The position numbers and the translations under genes are program-made. A stretch of DNA of 6,886 bases, taken from Neorhizobium sp. UBA7851 (lineage in GTDB: Bacteria > Pseudomonadota > Alphaproteobacteria > Rhizobiales > Rhizobiaceae). Below are positions 1 to 6,341 of the stretch, piece after piece; positions within the stretch are counted from its first letter, which is position 1, and the number at the start of each line of letters is the position of its first letter. The DNA lies in NCBI GenBank assembly GCA_002500765.1, contig DLSX01000081.1, forward strand, positions 100,761-107,646. The letters run 5' to 3'. The notes below the pieces were generated by a model. That model had not been told where the DNA came from. It was given only the letters and a program-made list of their open reading frames with translations, and searched no databases.

Positions 1-21
1 CGGGGCACGTTTTTGTTGGTC

Positions 22-1476
22 TCAGGCCTTGTCGAGGAAAGCCTGAAGACGCTCGAATGAGAAGGGTTCGTCGGTCAGGTAACGGAAATTCTCGACAACC
101 TTGGCCCGCAGCTGCGGCGTGTCGATCGACCGGCCCCAGAAAGCCTCCTCCTGCAGATAGGCCGCAATCATGGCTTCGACGTCGCCGAGCGCGCCGATCG
201 CCTTGATCCTGTCGACCACGTCGGCCGCATCACGCGGCGGCAGGGCATCGGCACCCTTGAACCGGCCGAGATAGAAGGCCAGCCACGAGGCAAGCGACAG
301 CGTCATCAGCGGTGCCGGCTTGCCGAACTTTTCGCTATAGGCCAGCAGCCGCTCCAGATTGCGCGTCTGGTATTTCACAATCCCGTTGAGGCTGATGTCG
401 TACCAGAGATGGCGGATATAAGGGTTCTGGAACCGACGCAGCACGGCTGCGGCAAACTCCTCCAGCTCTTCCTTGGGCAGCGTCAGGAACGGAATGACTT
501 CTTCGTTGAGAAGCCGGTCGAGGAATTCTGCACCTGCAGGCTGCGTCACGGCTTCACCGACCGATTCGATGCCGGCCAGCAACGAAAGGGCGCAAAGTCC
601 GGTATGTGCGCCGTTAAGGATCGCCACCTTGCGCGCCTTGTAGGGCGTTGCATCCTCGACGACGAGCGTACCCTCGTCATGATCGGCAAGCGGGATCCGC
701 AGGTCCGGCATGTCCGGCTTCTTTTCGATGACGAAGAAATGGAAAAGCTCGGCGGCCGACATGAACTTGTCTTCGTAACCGAGTTCCTCGGCCAAAGCGT
801 CAGCCTCCGCCCGAGGATAACCGGGCACGATCCGGTCGACCAGCGTGTTGTAGAAGGCATTGTCCTTCTCCAGCCAGGTGATGAAGGCCGGATCAAGCTT
901 CCATTCATTCGCATGCTGCAGAACGATCCGCCGCAACTCGTCGCCATTATGGTCGATGAGCTCGCAGGCGATCATCTGCAGCCCGGCTTCCGCCTTCCCG
1001 CCGAACGCCGTCCAGCGTTCGAAGAGAAAACGGGTCAGCTTACCCGGGAAGGAAACCTGCGGTGCATCGTCGAATGTCACCGACGGCACATAGGCAATCC
1101 CGGCATCGGTCGTGTTCGACACGACGACAGTGATATTCGGATCATGCGCCAGCGCCAGAACATCTTTCCAGCTCTCATGCGAAGGGATTTCCTGCCGCAC
1201 GCAGGCAATCAGCCGCGGCTCGGAAACCTTCTCGCCGGCCTCGTTCATGCCGCGCGACAGAACCGTGTAGACACCATCCTGCTCGTTGAGCGTGAATGGC
1301 AGGCCGCCCGCGATCGGGCGAAGAACGATAACCCCCCAGTCAGCACCTGCCTTCTCGTTCAGAAGATCGATCTTCCAGTCGATGAACGAGCGCAGGAAAT
1401 TGCCTTCTCCCCATTGCAGAACACGCGGGGTCGGGCGGGCGCGGCCCTTCAGAAAGCTCTCATCGAGACGTTTCAT
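22..1476 (-). CDS. uxaB: Tagaturonate reductase (altronate oxidoreductase)
   Basis: Catalyses the NADH-dependent reduction of D-tagaturonate to D-altronate in the cytoplasmic isomerase route of galacturonate catabolism. The 484-residue product matches the length of E. coli UxaB (483) and shares long recognisable stretches, including QWGEGNFLRSFIDW (residues 21-34, nucleotide-binding N-terminus), SNTTDAGI (120-127), CELIDHNGD (171-179) and VDRIVPGYPR (213-222). The segment ARKVAILNGAH (281-291) carries Lys283, Asn288 and His291 with the K-x4-N-x2-H spacing of the catalytic residues of the polyol-specific long-chain (mannitol) dehydrogenase family. The frame stays open upstream to 1587, but the ATG at 1476 is preferred: it aligns with the family N-terminus and has AAGGA (1487-1491) ten bases upstream. 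No partner uronate gene is visible, and the next gene on this strand would lie beyond position 1. A related uronate or mannitol oxidoreductase is the alternative, but the similarity to UxaB runs over the full length. Confidence 0.93.
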   Translation of the reverse strand: MKRLDESFLKGRARPTPRVLQWGEGNFLRSFIDWKIDLLNEKAGADWGVIVLRPIAGGLPFTLNEQDGVYTVLSRGMNEAGEKVSEPRLIACVRQEIPSHESWKDVLALAHDPNITVVVSNTTDAGIAYVPSVTFDDAPQVSFPGKLTRFLFERWTAFGGKAEAGLQMIACELIDHNGDELRRIVLQHANEWKLDPAFITWLEKDNAFYNTLVDRIVPGYPRAEADALAEELGYEDKFMSAAELFHFFVIEKKPDMPDLRIPLADHDEGTLVVEDATPYKARKVAILNGAHTGLCALSLLAGIESVGEAVTQPAGAEFLDRLLNEEVIPFLTLPKEELEEFAAAVLRRFQNPYIRHLWYDISLNGIVKYQTRNLERLLAYSEKFGKPAPLMTLSLASWLAFYLGRFKGADALPPRDAADVVDRIKAIGALGDVEAMIAAYLQEEAFWGRSIDTPQLRAKVVENFRYLTDEPFSFERLQAFLDKA

Positions 1477-1849
1477 GTTTATTTTTTCCTTGATGCAAAG
1501 GCATTGATGAAAGAGTGACCCGCGATTTGAAGATGACGATTTCCAGATTGTCTTTGATCTCGATACGTGTCGCGGCACCAATCGCAACTTTCAGGACATA
1601 TTCGATAGCCTGCATGGAAGGCCGCATCTTTCCGGCCCGACTTATGGACTGGGTGATGCGCGGCTCGGCAGCGACGCCAGCCACCATGAAAGATGCAGAC
1701 AGGCAGCCTTTTCGGGCGTTCAGCGCGAACCTGAAGGATCGCGAGATGCCTTGGGCCATGGCATAGAGACGCTGTGAACTGTGACGAAATTTATAGCTGG
1801 ACGCCTCAGCGACATCTGGTCGCGGCTCGCTGCGTCTTGAGATCGGCGA
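1477..1849. other. Gap upstream of uxaB with no gene I can support
   Basis: These 373 bases separate uxaB from the small membrane-protein gene. The base next to uxaB holds its ribosome binding site. An A/T-rich CTATAA-like hexamer reads leftward at 1796-1791, but no convincing -35 box lies 16-18 bases upstream of it. An open frame reads leftward from 1759 to 1460 (99 codons), overlapping the uxaB start out of frame. It has no Shine-Dalgarno sequence and no family I recognise. Its second half, from Met at about 1614, looks somewhat protein-like (a hydrophobic/charged alternation around RIEIKDNLEIVIF). A short GCGAC/GTCGC hairpin at 1809-1823 has no T-run. The stretch may be a long leader or promoter region for uxaB, or may contain a degraded gene. 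Confidence 0.4.
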
Positions 1850-2230
1850 TTAGAACGCCCCGAAATGGAATAGTCCGGCAATGCCGCACACGGCAAAAGA
1901 CAGGGCGAGGAAAACTGCGCCAATCACACCAGCCGAAGTCTTGGGCCCGGTAATGTCCCCGACCGTGGCTTCCGCCTCCGGCATCACCTGTGAACCGGGA
2001 ATTCTGGCATGCGTCTCGCCCCCGGCATCCATCGAAGGCTGTGCAGACGGAGCTTCCCCTGCCGGCTCGGCCCTTCTGGTGACCGAGACATGTTTGACCG
2101 AATTTTCATCCAGCTTGACCGTGAATGTCACCCGGGGATCGCTTTGAAGCTTCTCCATGACCTTCTCGGCCGCCCCGACGTCATCCTCTGCCTCAACAAG
2201 CCCGGTATAGGTAACGAGATAAAACGGCAT
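1850..2230 (-). CDS. Hypothetical small membrane-anchored protein
   Basis: I do not recognise this 126-residue protein. Residues 1-53 look like a compact alpha/beta domain: a strand (FYLVTYTGLVEA), a helix (DVGAAEKVMEKLQSD), then two strands (VTFTVKLD and VKHVSVTRR). Residues 54-97 form a Pro/Ala/Glu-rich, probably disordered linker. Residues 99-121 form one hydrophobic helix (GVIGAVFLALSFAVCGIAGLF) followed by a five-residue tail. There is no signal peptide, so the N-terminal domain is probably cytoplasmic with a C-terminal tail anchor; this topology is inferred. The start ATG has only a weak purine run (AAAAGA) upstream. The structured composition and clean TAA end suggest a real gene, though no function can be assigned. 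It is divergent from the GntR gene and could be co-transcribed with uxaB, but the long gap between them argues against tight coupling. Confidence 0.66.
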   Translation of the reverse strand: MPFYLVTYTGLVEAEDDVGAAEKVMEKLQSDPRVTFTVKLDENSVKHVSVTRRAEPAGEAPSAQPSMDAGGETHARIPGSQVMPEAEATVGDITGPKTSAGVIGAVFLALSFAVCGIAGLFHFGAF

Positions 2231-2446
2231 TGTCTTTTACACCGGACGTGTTTCCAAGGAGAGAGCCTGCCAGGAAAGGCAGCGCGCGAATGCCTGATCG
2301 CAATGGATTGAGGCAATATCCGGGCAGGATTCTATTCCCATTCCGTCCTGCTGGAAACCGGAAATCCCAGCAGAGCGGCCCCGCCTCACGATACGATCCA
2401 TTTTTCTCTTTTAACTTGGGATCGTGATGCCGCAACAAGCTCCTAC
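2231..2446. other. Divergent intergenic region with several inverted repeats
   Basis: The spacer between the small membrane-protein gene and the GntR gene holds four short dyads: CTGCC/GGCAG (2267-2271, 2278-2282), GCAGGA/TCCTGC (2324-2329, 2346-2351), CTGCTGG/CCAGCAG (2348-2354, 2367-2373) and ACGATCC/GGATCGT (2393-2399, 2419-2425). The second and third share bases and would be mutually exclusive if they formed in RNA. None is followed by a T-run on the outgoing strand, so none is called a terminator. A weak rightward promoter candidate is TTGAGG (2308-2313), 17 bases, TCTATT (2331-2336). No copy of the aspA/ansP operator was found here. Confidence 0.4.
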
Positions 2447-2494
2447 ATGGTACCGGCGATTGACAAGGCGTTGGCCATCGGACAGTTTGAAATC

Positions 2495-3208
2495 ATGAGT
2501 GCGTCGGCTGATTGGTTGTCAGAAAATAGCCCGATCAGTCGAGTGAATGCGGCTGAAGCGGTGTTCGAGGATCTGCGCTCGGCCATATCCTCCGGTCGCA
2601 TCGAAGTCGGCACACGGCTGCCGTCGGAAGCTCATCTTGCCAGTAAGTTCGGCGTTAGCCGCCCGGTCATTCGCGAAGCGCTGCGTTCGCTGCAGACGCT
2701 GGGCATGACGCAGACCCGCACCGGTAGCGGAACATTCGTCACGACGGCAACACCTTCGAGCGATTTGCGCTACAGCGGCTATTCCGCCCGAGATCTCATC
2801 GAGGCGCGCCCCTTTATCGAGGTTCCCGCCGCCGGCTGGGCGGCTGTTCGGCGCAGTGACGCGCAGGCTCGGGATATTCTGAAGCTCTGCGACGCCATGG
2901 ATCATGAGGAAGACCCGCATCGCTGGGTCAGGCTCGATTCGGAATTCCACATGCTGCTGGCAAGATCCTCCGGCAACACATTGTTCGAAAAGATCGTGGC
3001 CGATGCCCGCGATGCGCTGATGCAGCAGTCCGAGCTGGTCAACCTGATGGCCAGCCGGCGTCTGGCGTCCAATCACGAGCACCGACGGATTGCGACGGCG
3101 GTTGATGCCGGCTCGCAAGAAGATGCCTCGCGAGCCATGGAGCTTCATCTCGGTCAGGTGAAGCTCGCCGTCACCGAGATTATCGGAGAGGTTAAGCCGC
3201 GCCGTTGA
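2495..3208 (+). CDS. GntR-family (FadR subfamily, FCD domain) transcriptional regulator
   Basis: Predicted ligand-responsive DNA-binding repressor. Numbered from the ATG at 2495 (237 residues), an N-terminal winged helix occupies about 18-82, with the GntR hallmarks RLPSEAHLASKFGVSR and VIREALRSLQTLG and the wing TGSGTFV. An all-helical FCD ligand domain follows (about 97-225). The FCD metal-site residues are present: Asp148 and His152 in LDSEFH, His196 in HEHRRI, and His218 in MELHL. This family usually binds carboxylates through a metal ion. The gene abuts aspA tail to tail and lies one gene from ansP, so an asparagine- or aspartate-responsive repressor role is likely; Rhizobium etli is reported to have an AnsR regulator of its asparagine genes. 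An in-frame ATG at 2447 would add 16 residues. Neither start has a good Shine-Dalgarno sequence; I prefer 2495 because the added residues resemble nothing in the family. Confidence 0.9.
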   Translation: MSASADWLSENSPISRVNAAEAVFEDLRSAISSGRIEVGTRLPSEAHLASKFGVSRPVIREALRSLQTLGMTQTRTGSGTFVTTATPSSDLRYSGYSARDLIEARPFIEVPAAGWAAVRRSDAQARDILKLCDAMDHEEDPHRWVRLDSEFHMLLARSSGNTLFEKIVADARDALMQQSELVNLMASRRLASNHEHRRIATAVDAGSQEDASRAMELHLGQVKLAVTEIIGEVKPRR

Positions 3209-4616
3209 CCGGCTCGACACTCGGTGGCTGAACATTCGCCAGAATTTCCGGGCGCAATGCCTTTTCAAGCTGTTCGGCGGTCAGGTGACCACGCTCCAGC
3301 ACGACCTCGACGATCGTTCGGCCGGTTTCCAGGGCTTCGCGCGCAACCTGCGTTGCGGCGTAATAACCGATCAGCGGGTTGAGCGCGGTCGCAAGGCCAA
3401 GCGACTGTTCCAGGCGCAGTGCCATGATGCCGGGATTGGCCGTAATCCTGTCGACGCAACGTTCCGCCAGAATGCGGCAGGCCGCATCCAGATGTACGAT
3501 ACTGTCGCTCAGCGACCGGACGATCACCGGTTCGAAAGCGTTGAGCTGCAACTGGCCGGCCTCGGCCGCCATGGTGATGGTAATATCGTTGCCGATTACC
3601 GAAAACGCTACCTGATTGACCACTTCCGGAATGACCGGATTGACCTTGCCGGGCATGATGCTCGATCCCGCCTGCATGGCCGGCAAATTGATCTCGCCGA
3701 TACCGGCGCGCGGTCCCGAGGCAAGAAGCCGCAGATCGTTGCAGGTTTTGGACAGTTTCACCGCAACGCGCTTCAGGACACCCGAAAGATGTACGAAGGC
3801 GCCCGGATCCTGCGTCGCTTCGATCAGGTCCGCGGCCGTCATCAGCGGCCGACCGGTCAGGCGAGCGAGATGCGAGCAGGCAAGCGCGGCATAACCGGGC
3901 GGCGCGTTGAGCCCGGTGCCGATAGCGGTCGCACCGAGATTGATCTCGTGCAGCAGGCTGGCTGATTCCAGCAGACGTGCGCGGTCTTCGCCAAGCATGA
4001 CGGCAAAAACGCGAAACTCCTGCCCGAGCGTCATCGGTACGGCATCCTGCAACTGGGTGCGCCCCACTTTGAGGATAGCATCGAATTCCCTGGCCTTGCG
4101 TTCGAATGCGGCCTGCAGGAATTCCATCGACGCCGCCAGGCCGCCAATGGCCTCGATCGTGCCGACATTGATCGCAGTCGGATAGGCATCGTTGGTGGAC
4201 TGGCTGAGATTGACATGGTCGTTCGGGTGAAGCTGGCCATAATCACCCTTGGCGTGACCAAGCAATTCAAGCGCACGATTGGCGATAACCTCGTTGGCAT
4301 TCATATTGGTGGATGTGCCGGCGCCGCCCTGGATCACATCGACGACAAACTGGTCGTGCAGGGCTCCCGCCCGGATCTCCCGGCAGGCGGCAACGATGGC
4401 GTCGCGACGGTCTTTATCCAGGAAGCCAAGCTCATGATTGGCCTCGGCCGCCGCTTCCTTGACATAGGCAAGCCCCCGAATGACGTGCGGATACCGGCTG
4501 ACGGTAATGCCGGTGACCGGAAAATTGTCGACCGCCCTTGCCGTATGGACGCCCCAATAGGCATCCGCTGGAATTTCCTTTGGACCGAGCAGGTCCTTTT
4601 CAATGCGCACTGCCAT
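3192..4616 (-). CDS. aspA: Aspartate ammonia-lyase (aspartase)
   Basis: Catalyses the reversible deamination of L-aspartate to fumarate and ammonium, feeding the TCA cycle; the family works as a cytoplasmic homotetramer. The 474-residue product resembles E. coli AspA (478) throughout. The signature loop GSSIMPGKVN is at 317-326, with the catalytic base Ser318, Lys324 and Asn326. The other active-site segments are GGAGTSTNMN (97-106, Thr101), QSTNDAYP (139-146, Ser140 and Thr141) and GRTQLQDAVP (185-194, Thr187). This numbering coincides with that used for Bacillus AspB. PNDHVN, GATAIGTGLN and TMAAEAGQLQLN distinguish it well enough from fumarase, although class II fumarase is the nearest alternative. 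The start is fixed by GGAGGA at 4625-4630, eight bases before the ATG. It is divergent from ansP, and its 3' end overlaps the convergent GntR gene by 17 bases. Confidence 0.96.
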   Translation of the reverse strand: MAVRIEKDLLGPKEIPADAYWGVHTARAVDNFPVTGITVSRYPHVIRGLAYVKEAAAEANHELGFLDKDRRDAIVAACREIRAGALHDQFVVDVIQGGAGTSTNMNANEVIANRALELLGHAKGDYGQLHPNDHVNLSQSTNDAYPTAINVGTIEAIGGLAASMEFLQAAFERKAREFDAILKVGRTQLQDAVPMTLGQEFRVFAVMLGEDRARLLESASLLHEINLGATAIGTGLNAPPGYAALACSHLARLTGRPLMTAADLIEATQDPGAFVHLSGVLKRVAVKLSKTCNDLRLLASGPRAGIGEINLPAMQAGSSIMPGKVNPVIPEVVNQVAFSVIGNDITITMAAEAGQLQLNAFEPVIVRSLSDSIVHLDAACRILAERCVDRITANPGIMALRLEQSLGLATALNPLIGYYAATQVAREALETGRTIVEVVLERGHLTAEQLEKALRPEILANVQPPSVEPVNGAA

Positions 4617-4624
4617 CCCCGATA

Positions 4625-4630
4625 TCCTCC
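4625..4630 (-). promoter_or_regulatory. Ribosome binding site of aspA
   Basis: GGAGGA on the minus strand, within GGTGGAGGAT, lies eight bases upstream of the ATG at 4616. It supports that start codon. Confidence 0.8.
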
Positions 4631-4636
4631 ACCAAA

Positions 4637-4669
4637 GCTAAATCTGTCATGCTGTATGACAGATTTAGC
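4637..4669. promoter_or_regulatory. Perfect inverted repeat, candidate operator of aspA
   Basis: Two 14-base arms, GCTAAATCTGTCAT (4637-4650) and ATGACAGATTTAGC (4656-4669), are exact reverse complements around the 5-base centre GCTGT. The dyad lies between the candidate -10 box and the ribosome binding site of aspA, where a bound repressor would block transcription. The inner 25 bases (4641-4665), read on the minus strand, match a second site before ansP at 20 of 25 positions. The pattern includes CTGT-N3-ACAG, compatible with the TGT-N3-ACA type recognised by FadR-subfamily GntR proteins. The neighbouring regulator gene is the obvious candidate binder; that assignment is inferred. Without a T-run it is unlikely to be a terminator. 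Confidence 0.72.
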
Positions 4670-4699
4670 CAGATAATCCTCTCCGCGCGAAACCGTCAA
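4670..4699 (-). promoter_or_regulatory. Candidate aspA promoter
   Basis: Reading leftward, TTGACG (4699-4694) is followed after 17 bases by TTATCT (4676-4671), with TATCTG one base further as an alternative -10. The -35 is good and the -10 weak. The predicted transcription start, near 4664, falls inside the perfect dyad, as expected for a repressed promoter. Confidence 0.45.
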
Positions 4700-4714
4700 A
4701 CGATTTTCATCAAA

Positions 4715-4745
4715 CTTGACGAAACCATGATCACCGCTTTATGAA
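4715..4745 (+). promoter_or_regulatory. Candidate ansP promoter
   Basis: CTTGACG at 4715-4721 matches the rhizobial and E. coli -35 consensus. TATGAA (4740-4745) follows at 18 bases as a weak -10. The predicted start, near 4752, lies at the left edge of the second operator-like sequence. The -35 box is an exact inverted repeat of the aspA -35 box (CGTCAA 4694-4699 and TTGACG 4716-4721). Confidence 0.45.
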
Positions 4746-4750
4746 AGCAA

Positions 4751-4775
4751 AATCTGTATTACAGCATTACAGGCT
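4751..4775 (+). promoter_or_regulatory. Second operator-like sequence, upstream of ansP
   Basis: This 25-base site matches the inner part of the aspA dyad at 20 of 25 positions when that dyad is read on the opposite strand. Shared blocks are AATCTGT, ACAGCAT and ACAG at the same spacing. It contains the palindrome CTGTATTACAG (4754-4764). Its centre (4763) is 110 bases from the centre of the aspA site (4653). It follows immediately after the candidate ansP -10, a typical repressor position. Confidence 0.68.
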
Positions 4776-4850
4776 TCATAACGAAATAAACGCATGACCG
4801 AAGAACATCCGGCCGATCGACAAAACTCGGCAAAGGATGTGGAAGCTCTA

Positions 4851-4858
4851 GGGAGGAG
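4851..4858 (+). promoter_or_regulatory. Strong Shine-Dalgarno sequence that sets the ansP start
   Basis: GGGAGGAG lies just upstream of an in-frame GTG at 4866, with nine bases between GGAGG and the GTG. The upstream ATG at 4794 has no comparable sequence. This is the main reason for placing the ansP start at 4866. Confidence 0.65.
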
Positions 4859-4865
4859 CGTTTCA

Positions 4866-6341
4866 GTGGATAAACCGACACAGGCCAAGGCTGAGAAGGG
4901 CATCGAGTTCACAGAGGATCTCGGCTACCAGAAAGCCCTAAAACCCCGGCAGATTCAGATGATCGCCATTGGCGGCGCCATCGGTACCGGCCTTTTTCTC
5001 GGCGCGGGCGGAAGACTGGCGACCGCCGGCCCCGCTCTCATCTTCGTGTATGCGATCTGCGGCTTCTTTGCCTTCCTCGTGCTTCGCGCGCTCGGCGAGC
5101 TGATCATGCATCGCCCGACCTCGGGCTCGTTCGTGTCCTACGCCCGCGAATTCTACGGCGAGAAGATGGCCTTCGCCGTAGGCTGGATGTACTGGCTGAA
5201 CTGGGCGATGACCGCCGTCGCCGATGTCACCGCCGTGGCGCTCTACATGAACTTCTTCAAGCAGTATGTGCCCTTCCTCGCGGGCATAGACCAATGGGTG
5301 TTCGCGCTTGTCGCGCTTCTGGTCGTGCTTGCCATGAACATGCTGTCGGTAAAGGTGTTTGGCGAACTGGAATTCTGGTTCAGCCTCATCAAGGTTCTGG
5401 CGCTTGCCACCTTCCTGGTTGTCGGTATCTATTTCGTCATCTTCGGCACGCCGATCGAAGGTCATGTCACCGGTTTCAGCGTGATTACCGATAATGGCGG
5501 CTTCCTGCCCAATGGCATATTGCCCGCCTTTGTCATCATTCAGGGCGTTATATTCGCCTATGCCTCGATCGAACTGATCGGCACCACGGCCGGGGAAACC
5601 GAGGATCCGCGCAGGATCATGCCGCGCGCCATCCGCACCGTCGTTGTCCGCCTTCTGGTCTTTTACGTCGGTTCGGTCGTACTTCTGTCGCTGCTCCTGC
5701 CCTACAGCGCCTACAAGGCAGGCGAAAGCCCGTTCGTTACCTTCTTCGGCGCGATCGGCATCGAAGGGGCCGATATCATCATGAACCTAGTGGTGCTGAC
5801 CGCTGTCCTGTCCTCGCTAAATGCGGGCCTCTATTCCACCGGGCGCATCCTGCATTCGATGGCCGTCTCGGGCTCTGCCCCGGCCGTTCTCGCCAGGATG
5901 AACAAGGCGGGCGTGCCCTATGGCGGCATCGCGGTAACCGCGGCCGTAACCGCAATCGGCATCGTCCTCAATGCCATCGTCCCTGCCATGGCCTTCGAGA
6001 TCGCGCTCAACCTTGCAGCCCTCGGCATCATCAGTGCTTGGGCGGTGATCGTGCTGTGCCAGCTGAAACTCTGGAGCCTCGCGCGTCAGGGCAGGATGGT
6101 CCGTCCCGACTTCCCCATGCTGGGCGCGCCCTATACCGGCATTCTCACATTGATCTTCCTGTTCAGCGTGCTCGTGTTGATGGCCCTGGATTATCCCGTC
6201 GGCAGCTGGACGGTAGGATCCTTGATCATCATCATTCCGACACTCGTCATCGGCTGGTATCTGGCGCGCGATCGCATCGCCGCCGTCGCCGCGGAAAGTG
6301 CTGCGGGACGGTCTCGTGAAACCGATCGGACCATATCGTGA
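4866..6341 (+). CDS. ansP: L-asparagine permease, APC superfamily amino acid transporter
   Basis: Inner-membrane, probably proton-coupled importer of L-asparagine. The product is close to E. coli AnsP over its whole length. Hallmarks are RQIQMIAIGGAIGTGLFLGA (APC TM1), RALGELIMHRP, SGSFVSYAREF, LEFWFSLIKV, ITDNGGF, AGETEDP and VLSSLNAGLYSTGRILHSMA. About twelve hydrophobic helices can be counted, with both termini hydrophilic and predicted cytoplasmic. The GTG start gives 491 residues, against 499 in E. coli. An in-frame ATG at 4794 would give 515, but it lacks a ribosome binding site and its extra 24 residues are unlike the family. The stop codon overlaps the ATG of the asparaginase gene (TGATG), so the two are probably translationally coupled in one operon. 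Two neighbouring asparagine-degrading enzymes support asparagine over other AnsP/GabP/CycA-type substrates. Expression is probably controlled by the operator at 4751-4775. Confidence 0.94.
   Translation: MDKPTQAKAEKGIEFTEDLGYQKALKPRQIQMIAIGGAIGTGLFLGAGGRLATAGPALIFVYAICGFFAFLVLRALGELIMHRPTSGSFVSYAREFYGEKMAFAVGWMYWLNWAMTAVADVTAVALYMNFFKQYVPFLAGIDQWVFALVALLVVLAMNMLSVKVFGELEFWFSLIKVLALATFLVVGIYFVIFGTPIEGHVTGFSVITDNGGFLPNGILPAFVIIQGVIFAYASIELIGTTAGETEDPRRIMPRAIRTVVVRLLVFYVGSVVLLSLLLPYSAYKAGESPFVTFFGAIGIEGADIIMNLVVLTAVLSSLNAGLYSTGRILHSMAVSGSAPAVLARMNKAGVPYGGIAVTAAVTAIGIVLNAIVPAMAFEIALNLAALGIISAWAVIVLCQLKLWSLARQGRMVRPDFPMLGAPYTGILTLIFLFSVLVLMALDYPVGSWTVGSLIIIIPTLVIGWYLARDRIAAVAAESAAGRSRETDRTIS

Noticed and set aside
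409..1518. Long plus-strand open frame (369 codons) opposite uxaB
   Set aside because: It lies antisense to a confidently identified gene, has Arg/His/Gly-rich composition typical of a GC-rich antisense frame, and shows no recognisable domain.
1477..1587. 37-codon in-frame extension of uxaB upstream of 1476
   Set aside because: The ATG at 1476 matches the family N-terminus and has a ribosome binding site; the extension is Ser/Arg-rich and unlike UxaB proteins.
1771..1786. CTGTGAACTGTGAC near 1771 as a third copy of the aspA/ansP operator
   Set aside because: It shares only the CTGT word, lacks the ACAG half at the required spacing, and is not palindromic.
1809..1823. GCGAC/GTCGC hairpin downstream of the small membrane-protein gene as a terminator
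   Set aside because: The stem is only five base pairs and no T-run follows on the transcribed strand.
2519..3268. Minus-strand open frame (249 codons) opposite the GntR gene
   Set aside because: It is antisense to a gene with a clear winged helix and FCD domain, and its own translation shows no family features.
3285..3965. Plus-strand open frame (226 codons) opposite aspA
   Set aside because: It is antisense to aspA, with Arg/Gly/Gln-rich composition and no recognisable motif.
4637..4669. The perfect dyad as a rho-independent terminator
   Set aside because: It has no T-run on either strand, lies upstream of both genes, and has a related copy at the matching position before ansP, which fits an operator better.
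4938..5465. Minus-strand open frames opposite ansP (also 5817-6350)
   Set aside because: The charged, His/Glu/Asp/Arg-rich translations are what hydrophobic membrane-helix codons yield on the opposite strand.
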